A stretch of DNA of 9,545 nucleotides from Nanobdellota archaeon (GTDB lineage Archaea; Nanobdellota; Nanobdellia; Woesearchaeales; GW2011-AR15). Each line of letters starts with the position of its first letter. The stretch's first letter is position 1. The notes under the pieces are model-generated. The model searched no databases, was not told where the DNA came from, and was given only the letters and a program-made list of their open reading frames with translations. Below, one piece after another: positions 4,674-9,545 of the stretch. A program made the translations under genes and the position numbers. The DNA is taken from NCBI GenBank assembly GCA_018815145.1, contig JAHIYL010000233.1, positions 1 through 9,545 of the forward strand, written 5' to 3'.

Positions 4674-5805
4674 ATTGGCAAGCATAACCGGTTCGGCAAA
4701 TCTTTCTCTCCAGGAACTTGGAATCAGGATAGGAAGGTTCAAAAGAGGAAAGTATAATGCCATCACAGATGTCAAGGGTGTGAAAATCGGCCATATCACT
4801 CATATCAAAGATGATATAGAAATACCTGAGACCGGTGAAAAAAGCAGTGTAAGAAGCGGTTTGACTGCAATAATCCCATGCTCAGGCAATATCTACAAGA
4901 GAAGGCTTGTTGCAGGGGGGTTTGTGCTTAATGGCATCGGTGAGATAACCGGACTTACACAGGTGAGAGAATGGGGTTGGATAGAGACTCCTATCCTATT
5001 GACCAATACAATGTCAATAGGCGCTGTGCACTCAGGCATTGTACAGCATATGATAAAATCTAATTCTGACCTTGGTGTTAAGTCAGGTGTCATAATTCCT
5101 GTGATAGGTGAAACTGATGATTCATATCTGAATGAAGTCAGAATACCTTCAGTGACTGAAAGGGATGTACCAAAAGCAATAAATGGTGCACAGTCAGGTT
5201 ATGTACTTCAAGGTTCCATAGGTGCAGGAACAGGCATGTCCACGCTTGGTTTTGCCGGCGGGATTGGGACTTCTTCCAGGGTCCTGTCAGAAAAGCACGG
5301 AAATTACACTATAGGCGTATTGGTGCTATCAAATTTTGGAAACATGATTAATTTCAGGCTTAATGGATATCCACTTGGAGAATATCTGATAAAGAACAAA
5401 GGATACAGAAAATACTCACCGGGAAGCTATGGCTCAATAATTGTTGTTGTCGGCACTGATGCACCATTCCTATCAAGCCAGCTGTCAAGGATTGCCAAGC
5501 GGGCAGCCCTTGGTGTAGGCAGAGCAGGCTCTTTTGCAGCTTCGACCAGCGGTGAGATCATGATTGCCTTTTCAACTGGTAACAGGGTCCTCAGGGAAGA
5601 GATAGGAAAGAAAAAGAATCTTGAGATCAATTTTATCAGTGATTCGTATACTGATCCGTTCTATGAAGCTGTGATAGAAGCAACTGAAGAAGCAATCCTG
5701 AATTCCATATTCTGCTCTTCAGGGATGAAAGGAAGGAGCGGCCATGAGATGCCGCATGTTCCTGTTGATACAATATTGAAATTATTATCAAAAAAGGCAA
5801 TTTAA
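4657..5805 (+). CDS. P1 (S58) family aminopeptidase, DmpA/BapA-like
   Basis: A 382-aa member of the DmpA family: N-terminal-nucleophile enzymes that cleave their own chain to expose a catalytic Ser. Landmarks are NAITDVKGVKIGH (34-46), GAGTGMSTLGFAGGIG (189-204), VLVLSNFG (221-228, N226 being the probable oxyanion Asn) and YGSIIVVVGTDAPF. The predicted self-cleavage site is G259|S260, matching Gly249|Ser250 of DmpA. S298 and E300 fall 38 and 40 residues further on, exactly the spacing of Ser288/Glu290 in the BapA triad, so the enzyme should be active. Family members are L-aminopeptidases with D-amidase/esterase activity or beta-peptide aminopeptidases. The ATG at 4657 overlaps the PP-loop gene by 17 bases; a TTG at 4675 directly after that gene's stop is an alternative. 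No signal peptide is seen, so it is cytosolic. Confidence 0.9.
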   Translation: MKSWIRLASITGSANLSLQELGIRIGRFKRGKYNAITDVKGVKIGHITHIKDDIEIPETGEKSSVRSGLTAIIPCSGNIYKRRLVAGGFVLNGIGEITGLTQVREWGWIETPILLTNTMSIGAVHSGIVQHMIKSNSDLGVKSGVIIPVIGETDDSYLNEVRIPSVTERDVPKAINGAQSGYVLQGSIGAGTGMSTLGFAGGIGTSSRVLSEKHGNYTIGVLVLSNFGNMINFRLNGYPLGEYLIKNKGYRKYSPGSYGSIIVVVGTDAPFLSSQLSRIAKRAALGVGRAGSFAASTSGEIMIAFSTGNRVLREEIGKKKNLEINFISDSYTDPFYEAVIEATEEAILNSIFCSSGMKGRSGHEMPHVPVDTILKLLSKKAI

Positions 5806-5819
5806 CAGTATCTGATACC

Positions 5820-6227
5820 TCATCCTATCCAATAGTACAGTCTCACAACAGAAGGGGAATAATCAGAGAGATTTCCGGCAATAAATACTGTATCTATAAG
5901 CACTTTTTTTGGAGGAAGGTCATAGATTCTGTCATTGATGCAAAACCTGTAATCATAAACATCAGGAAGATACTCCTCAATTTGTGATATGACAGAACTA
6001 TTATCAGTCTTATTGATGCAACCTGTGTTTGAAATAACAAAATCTCTGAAAACATTATCATGTTCCAAGTGTTTCAAAACATTCTCGCTTTTTTCAACAT
6101 TCTGAACACCTGCAAATTTTGGCAGAAAATACAGCAGGAATGTAAATGCAAAGACAATCGCAATCATGACTTCTACAGTCTTGAGATAGGCTTTTTTGCT
6201 AAGTTTGGCTTGTCTGTTCCTTCTCAT
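5820..6227 (-). CDS. Pilin-like membrane-anchored hypothetical protein
   Basis: About 135 aa. A basic N-terminus (RRNRQAKLSKKAY) leads into one hydrophobic segment (LKTVEVMIAIVFAFTFLLYFL), a pattern like a type IV prepilin: cleavage after Tyr would put Glu at +5. The rest is a small outside domain with two cysteines about 26 residues apart that could form a disulfide. The frame can be read from a GTG at 6236, but AAGGTG at 6241-6236 lies 8 bases before the ATG at 6227, two bases after the upstream stop, so ATG is the likelier start. It is the second gene of a two-gene unit with the large secreted protein upstream and probably assembles with it. Its 3' end faces the peptidase gene only 14 bases away. 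No named family was recognised. Confidence 0.7.
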   Translation of the reverse strand: MRRNRQAKLSKKAYLKTVEVMIAIVFAFTFLLYFLPKFAGVQNVEKSENVLKHLEHDNVFRDFVISNTGCINKTDNSSVISQIEEYLPDVYDYRFCINDRIYDLPPKKVLIDTVFIAGNLSDYSPSVVRLYYWIG

Positions 6228-6229
6228 AA

Positions 6230-7525
6230 CTACCACACCTTGATATTTATTGTAATCGGAGTCTTTTCTCCCTTCTCATCCAATATGAAGTCAGGGATGT
6301 CTTCTGAATGGACTGCAATAGTCTCAGGATCTTCCGGCCCCATGCCAAGCAGTATGTCATCCATATCCCCTATCTTTTCAGGCGGTGCATCCCAGACTGT
6401 CAGGCTGAATTCCTTGTTTTTTGGATATTTCCATGATTCTTTCAATTCTTCATAATTAAGGCTGTTTCTTATCTTATCCAAAGAAAATCCTTCGTGTCTC
6501 TCAATTATTCCATATGTATAATTATACCCATATCTGGAGAGATTGTTGTAGCTTCCCTCATGATACACAATCTCAAACTCTGCAGCATCATCCAACAGGA
6601 ACAGGAATTGTACATTGAGTGTTGCATTGCTCATATTGAACATCATGCTTGTGTTCCTGTCAAAGAAAAAACTGACTGCATTTTTGTCATTATATAAAGT
6701 CACATATTCACTACTGAAACTGGCCTGAGAATTTTCTCCTGTGATGTTGAATGACCCAAAGATCAGATTATTTGAATAGTAATTTGTGTAATTGCCAAGA
6801 TTGAATTTGATAAGATACTCATAGGTCTGATCTGTGAATTCAGGATTGTTTACAGACACAAAAGAATGCACAACTGAATTCATTGCGTACACAAAAAAAG
6901 TGTGGGATATTCCCTGAGTAAATGATTTGTATTTCGCCATGACACCGAGATCTGTGAATGTGTTGTTCTCTGCATTATATCTCTCAAAATCATCGGTTCC
7001 GTTTGCCTTGAAATATACTCTGTATGAAGACAGCATCCTGGTCCCGTTATAATATATCCTGTTCAGAAATGATCCGTCAAAGTACACTCCGATATTTTTC
7101 TCAGTTGTAGCCCATGTAGGAGTGGCAATAAGATTAGTGACACCCTTGGTTGAAGTGGTGTTCATCCCATTGATCAGCCAGATTGTCTCAGGATAATTCC
7201 CAATATTTGACAGGAAGACCAGCTGATTGTTTTCATTGACATAGGGAAGCTCGCTGTCAAACGCAAACTCAGCCCAATCCAGAGAGAAATTGACAATTAT
7301 AGGGGTATATTCATACACATTTTTTGTAAACACAAAAAGAGGAACCTTTTCGATATTCCAGGAATAGTCCCTGTAGAAATTGTTCTTCACATTAAGTACA
7401 AGCGCATCTTTGCTTGCATCAATCTCATATTGGGGCATGAGAAACATGAAGAACCAGGCTATGAACAGGACAAAGATACCAAGGCTCATGGCCCAATCTA
7501 TCTGAGATAATCCTCTTTTTTGCAT
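6230..7525 (-). CDS. Large secreted or surface protein with prepilin-like N-terminus
   Basis: A 431-aa protein starting MQKRGLSQIDWAMSLGIF, then a hydrophobic helix to about residue 30. KRG|LSQID fits a prepilin-peptidase site, with Gly at -1 and Asp at +5 in place of the usual Glu. The remaining 400 residues are rich in Asn, Tyr, Phe, Ser and Thr with alternating beta-strand character and many Asn-X-Ser/Thr sequons, as expected of a glycosylated archaeal surface protein. No catalytic motif is seen. Related-looking proteins with N-termini such as SQIDWA occur in DPANN genomes as uncharacterised cell-surface or pseudopilin-like proteins (family knowledge, not searched). It heads a transcript with the small pilin-like gene, whose Shine-Dalgarno lies in its last codons. 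Confidence 0.75.
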   Translation of the reverse strand: MQKRGLSQIDWAMSLGIFVLFIAWFFMFLMPQYEIDASKDALVLNVKNNFYRDYSWNIEKVPLFVFTKNVYEYTPIIVNFSLDWAEFAFDSELPYVNENNQLVFLSNIGNYPETIWLINGMNTTSTKGVTNLIATPTWATTEKNIGVYFDGSFLNRIYYNGTRMLSSYRVYFKANGTDDFERYNAENNTFTDLGVMAKYKSFTQGISHTFFVYAMNSVVHSFVSVNNPEFTDQTYEYLIKFNLGNYTNYYSNNLIFGSFNITGENSQASFSSEYVTLYNDKNAVSFFFDRNTSMMFNMSNATLNVQFLFLLDDAAEFEIVYHEGSYNNLSRYGYNYTYGIIERHEGFSLDKIRNSLNYEELKESWKYPKNKEFSLTVWDAPPEKIGDMDDILLGMGPEDPETIAVHSEDIPDFILDEKGEKTPITINIKVW

Positions 7526-7544
7526 ATGAGAAGAAATATGGGCT

Positions 7545-7558
7545 TAAAGTATAAAAAA
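7545..7558 (-). promoter_or_regulatory. TATA box for the surface-protein operon
   Basis: On the minus strand TTTTTTATACTTTAA is centred about 26 bases before the ATG at 7525. This predicts a transcript starting at or next to the start codon, and no Shine-Dalgarno is seen, so a leaderless mRNA is likely. Confidence 0.5.
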
Positions 7559-7612
7559 GTTATGAAAAAAATTTGGCAAAGAGGAATACAATTTTGTTAC
7601 AGTACAAATGTA

Positions 7613-7909
7613 TTAAAGCAATCCCAGCTTTTTAAGATACTTTTTCAAGTCCTTGTATTCATTATCCCTGTCTAAAATGCAAAGTACTTTCACAAATGGC
7701 TTATCCACCAGATAGACAACTCTTTTCTCTTTTCTGCTGTCTTCAAATCTTATTCTGAAAAGAAAGAGATTAAACCCATGAATCCTCTTGAATCTGAACG
7801 GATTTTCTTTGAGCATCAATAATTTTTCCTTTAAGATATCTTTTGCCTTATTACTTAAACCATCAAGCTGCTCAAGAAAGAAATGAGCAGGTTTTAGAAC
7901 ATATGCCAT
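7613..7909 (-). CDS. RelE/ParE-family toxin
   Basis: A basic 98-aa protein with the RelE-superfamily layout: two N-terminal helices (about 8-35), then a beta-sheet with FRIRFEDSRKEKRVVYLVD and VKVLCILDRDNEYKDL. The strand Arg residues (R52, R54, R63) and R81/Y85 lie where mRNA-cleaving RelE toxins hold basic and aromatic residues. The expected activity is ribosome-dependent mRNA cleavage that stops translation; ParE-like gyrase poisoning is less likely but not excluded. Its ATG directly abuts the antitoxin TAA (TAAATG), so the pair is translationally coupled with the antitoxin first. Confidence 0.8.
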   Translation of the reverse strand: MAYVLKPAHFFLEQLDGLSNKAKDILKEKLLMLKENPFRFKRIHGFNLFLFRIRFEDSRKEKRVVYLVDKPFVKVLCILDRDNEYKDLKKYLKKLGLL

Positions 7910-8149
7910 TTAGCTCAACTTATTTAGAAGATCATCCTCTGTCCCGTAAAGCTTTTTATCCTCACTTACTTTTATAAGATTACTGACAAGCGCAAATTCT
8001 TCTTTGCTGATCCTTGGTTCTTCAAATAGCTTCTCTCTGACAATTTCTCTTATGAAGTCCTGGACATTAGCAAAGCCCATGTTTTCTGCATACTCTTTTG
8101 CATTTTCAAGCAGATTACTTGACATTCTGATATTGATTTGTGTTGACAT
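7910..8149 (-). CDS. Ribbon-helix-helix antitoxin
   Basis: A 79-aa protein starting MSTQINIRM, the beta-strand of a ribbon-helix-helix DNA-binding domain, followed by two helices (about 9-24 and 27-41, FANVQDFIREIVREKL). The C-terminal half is acidic and should wrap the basic RelE-type toxin that follows. The frame can be extended to a TTG at 8167, but the ATG at 8149 is preferred: it begins exactly at the ribbon strand and lies 26 bases from the TATA box, whereas a TTG start would lie within the promoter repeat. Autorepression by the toxin-antitoxin complex at the tandem repeat just upstream is likely. Confidence 0.8.
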   Translation of the reverse strand: MSTQINIRMSSNLLENAKEYAENMGFANVQDFIREIVREKLFEEPRISKEEFALVSNLIKVSEDKKLYGTEDDLLNKLS

Positions 8150-8150
8150 G

Positions 8151-8170
8151 GTATCAATTAGTATCAATTA
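8151..8170. repeat. Tandem 10-bp repeat, probable toxin-antitoxin operator
   Basis: GTATCAATTA occurs twice in direct succession, with no gap or mismatch. The repeat fills the space between the TATA box and the antitoxin ATG. Ten base pairs is about one DNA turn, so two ribbon-helix-helix dimers could bind side by side on one face, as in known RHH antitoxin operators. Confidence 0.6.
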
Positions 8171-8179
8171 ATATAAAAA
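8170..8179 (-). promoter_or_regulatory. TATA box for the toxin-antitoxin operon
   Basis: On the minus strand TTTTTATATT is centred about 26 bases before the antitoxin ATG at 8149, again predicting a leaderless transcript. The tandem repeat begins at its downstream edge, so a bound repressor would block the start site. Confidence 0.5.
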
Positions 8180-8244
8180 TATTTTGGTTTTTATGAGTAT
8201 TGGACACAATAAATCAGATGTTTACTAAAAAATGTCAATTTCTT

Positions 8245-8922
8245 CTATCTAATAACAGTGCCTTCAAAATCCTTTCCTTCAAAATAATTTTTCAGATTCC
8301 TGATATCTGTCCCTTTCATGATGACGACCTTAAGGCCGTTCTTCTCAGATTCTTTGCTTGCTATAGGATCAAAAGGCATGGAAAGTCTTGGCAACCATTC
8401 ATCACCTACAATCTTTCTGAATTTTTTCCAGGTTGTCTCATATATTATCTTTGCATCCTTGTATTTTTTTGGGTCCTTATCATACGCATATTTAATATTT
8501 GAAAGGTTGATCAGCTCTTTTGCACCTAGCTGGTTTGCAACAAGGACTGCATCATAGTCAGTGCTCCAGCCAGGCTTCCATCCTGCACCGATGATGATTT
8601 TTTTATCAGTCTTTATCTTTGTTGTCGGATCATAGATGACTTTCTCATATGCCAAGTCTCCGAATATAATCCGTACAAGTTCTGCATTAAGTCTTGATGC
8701 CATGATACCCAGCCAATCCAGGTTTTCTTTGGATATAACAGAGACTCTCTGGGCTGCAGTGTTGTATCTTGAATTGGTCTTTCCACCGCCGCAGAAAATC
8801 ACGAAGCGATTGTCTTTTTTTAGATATTCAAGGATGAAGTTTTTGAATTCTTTTAGGAAGAAATAATCGACTTCGTTTGGAGCAATGATTGACCCGCCGA
8901 GCGAGAGGATGATTGATTTCAT
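8245..8922 (-). CDS. pyrH: Uridylate kinase, archaeal type
   Basis: A 225-aa amino-acid-kinase-fold enzyme that phosphorylates UMP to UDP with ATP in pyrimidine synthesis. Visible landmarks are LSLGGSI (6-12) and CGGGK (44-48) for phosphate binding, LDWLGIMASRLNAEL (68-82), GWKPGWSTDYDAVLVA (114-129) with the STD and Asp residues near the UMP site, and YAYDKDPKKY (145-154) for the nucleotide base. Length and motif wording match the archaeal branch, which is shorter than bacterial PyrH and lacks its GTP-effector features. It is a single gene with its own promoter, not part of a pyrimidine cluster. It is the best marker in the window for an archaeal host. Confidence 0.93.
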   Translation of the reverse strand: MKSIILSLGGSIIAPNEVDYFFLKEFKNFILEYLKKDNRFVIFCGGGKTNSRYNTAAQRVSVISKENLDWLGIMASRLNAELVRIIFGDLAYEKVIYDPTTKIKTDKKIIIGAGWKPGWSTDYDAVLVANQLGAKELINLSNIKYAYDKDPKKYKDAKIIYETTWKKFRKIVGDEWLPRLSMPFDPIASKESEKNGLKVVIMKGTDIRNLKNYFEGKDFEGTVIR

Positions 8923-8954
8923 ATTATGAATAAATCAATGGTTGTATTTAAGGA

Positions 8955-8964
8955 TTTTTATATA
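8955..8964 (-). promoter_or_regulatory. TATA box for pyrH
   Basis: TATATAAAAA on the minus strand lies about 38 bases before the pyrH ATG, giving a predicted leader of roughly 12 bases. It sits immediately after the stop of the upstream gene (8970), so pyrH is probably transcribed separately from it. Confidence 0.55.
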
Positions 8965-8969
8965 CAAAA

Positions 8970-9452
8970 TCATAAATAGCCTAAACGCTGAAGGCGTTCT
9001 TCCATCATAGCATCGTTAACAATGTTTTTTGTGTTTCCATTTCGTGAATAGTCCACTGGCAATGACTGAATTGTATCGTAGGATAGCCCTACTTCATCAA
9101 GTGATGTAATTTCATCAAGCAAATTCTCTTCACACACATAGTCTTTTGCATCATATACTCCGATAACATTTGAAGTATCTGGTTCACCTGCGAAGTATAT
9201 TGAATATCCTATTGGTGTAGTAACTCGAGTCATATCATATGAACTTCCATCAGGGCATCCTTCTCTATTCAAATGTATTAGAGTCCTTTCTGCAACATAG
9301 GCTTCTGTTACTACACACTCATTATATGCCATGTTTAACAGAGATAGTTGTTTATTATATCCAGAATAAACTGAATTCGCTTCTGCCATATCAAGAATTG
9401 TGTGATGAGAATGACTACTATTTTGAATGATAAAAATTTCTAAAAATATCAT
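8970..9452 (-). CDS. Hypothetical protein, start uncertain
   Basis: The frame is open from a TGA at 9488-9486. Possible starts are TTG 9485, ATG 9452 (161 aa, chosen here) or ATG 9389 (139 aa); none has a convincing Shine-Dalgarno. The body is acidic and soluble-looking: an Ala/Leu/Glu helical region (about MAEANSVYSGYNKQL to YVAERTLIHLNREG), then a mixed segment with GYSIYFAGEPDTSNVIG and a helical C-terminus ending EERLQRLGYL. Three cysteines are present but no motif. From the ATG at 9452 there is a short hydrophobic start (MIFLEIFII). No family was recognised. It overlaps an upstream minus-strand frame that runs off the window, and the two may be pieces of one gene. Confidence 0.5.
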   Translation of the reverse strand: MIFLEIFIIQNSSHSHHTILDMAEANSVYSGYNKQLSLLNMAYNECVVTEAYVAERTLIHLNREGCPDGSSYDMTRVTTPIGYSIYFAGEPDTSNVIGVYDAKDYVCEENLLDEITSLDEVGLSYDTIQSLPVDYSRNGNTKNIVNDAMMEERLQRLGYL

Positions 9453-9545
9453 CCCAATCCCATTTTCTGTCAGTGATTCCTTCAATCATACAAGGAGTTT
9501 TTTTCTCCTTGTAAATATCAATGAAATTATTGTATGCTTGAAAGA
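9418..9545 (-). CDS. Possible C-terminal fragment of a gene cut by the window edge
   Basis: On the minus strand one frame is open from the right edge to a TAG at 9418, giving about 42 residues that include NNFIDIYKEKK and GITDRKWDWDDIF. The mix of charged and aromatic residues looks protein-like, but the stretch is too short to identify. It overlaps the next frame downstream by about 35-68 bases depending on that gene's start. It may be the true end of a neighbouring gene, a short frame starting at ATG 9489, or the front part of a gene continuing at 8970-9485 after a frameshift. Confidence 0.35.
   Translation of the reverse strand, partial: FQAYNNFIDIYKEKKTPCMIEGITDRKWDWDDIFRNFYHSK
9489..9513. 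repeat. Strong inverted repeat with a T7/A7 loop
   Basis: TACAAGGAG and CTCCTTGTA form a perfect 9-bp stem around seven T (plus strand) or seven A (minus strand). On the minus strand the first arm contains AAGGAG, a Shine-Dalgarno-like sequence that the second arm would hide, about 15 bases before an ATG at 9489. Confidence 0.55.

Noticed and set aside
5807..5817. GTATCTGATAC inverted repeat between the convergent peptidase and pilin-like genes
   Set aside because: The 5-bp arms with a one-base centre are short enough to be chance and there is no T-run on either side, so a terminator call is not supported.
1..9545. CRISPR array, tRNA, rRNA, IS element or attachment site
   Set aside because: No regularly spaced repeats, cloverleaf-like segments, transposase-like proteins or terminal inverted repeats were found on reading both strands. 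The only exact tandem repeat is the 10-bp pair at 8151-8170.

Overview
The window looks archaeal, most likely from an AT-rich, small-genome DPANN-type lineage (Woesearchaeota/Pacearchaeota-like; this placement is inference). The support is an archaeal-type uridylate kinase, TATA boxes placed 26-28 bases before start codons with almost no leader, prepilin-like N-termini on secreted proteins, several very small zinc-ribbon genes, and a compact layout with overlapping or abutting genes. No rRNA, tRNA, CRISPR array or transposase was seen.

Layout. Positions 1-1050 (+) hold a string of micro-genes: a 45-aa zinc ribbon, a 52-aa helical protein, a 60-aa protein split into a basic half and an acidic half, a 21-aa lysine/alanine peptide behind a near-perfect Shine-Dalgarno, and a 50-aa zinc ribbon. 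Hairpins, T-runs and a dyad lie between them. A perfect 20-bp palindrome (1084-1103) sits in the gap before the main operon.

Positions 1242-5805 (+) form a tight operon, each gene overlapping the next: (i) a lysine 2,3-aminomutase-type radical SAM/PLP enzyme fused to a D-Ala-D-Ala-ligase-like ATP-grasp domain, broken by one missing base near 2733; (ii) a PP-loop ATPase whose C-terminal half resembles the MurL glutamate-epimerase family; (iii) a P1/DmpA-family N-terminal-nucleophile peptidase with all catalytic residues in place. Each family is known for handling beta-, D- or otherwise non-standard amino acids. The operon therefore reads as a candidate pathway that makes, ligates, modifies and trims a peptide containing a beta- or D-amino acid. 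This is the most interesting part of the window, and the combined function is inference.

The remainder is on the minus strand. A two-gene unit (7525 to 5820) encodes a large glycosylation-sequon-rich surface protein and a small pilin-like protein, both with prepilin-like N-termini. Next come a RHH/RelE-type toxin-antitoxin pair (8149 to 7613) whose promoter carries an exact 10-bp tandem repeat, archaeal uridylate kinase pyrH (8922 to 8245), an unrecognised protein (8970-about 9452), and what may be the C-terminal end of another reading frame running off the right edge with a strong hairpin inside it.
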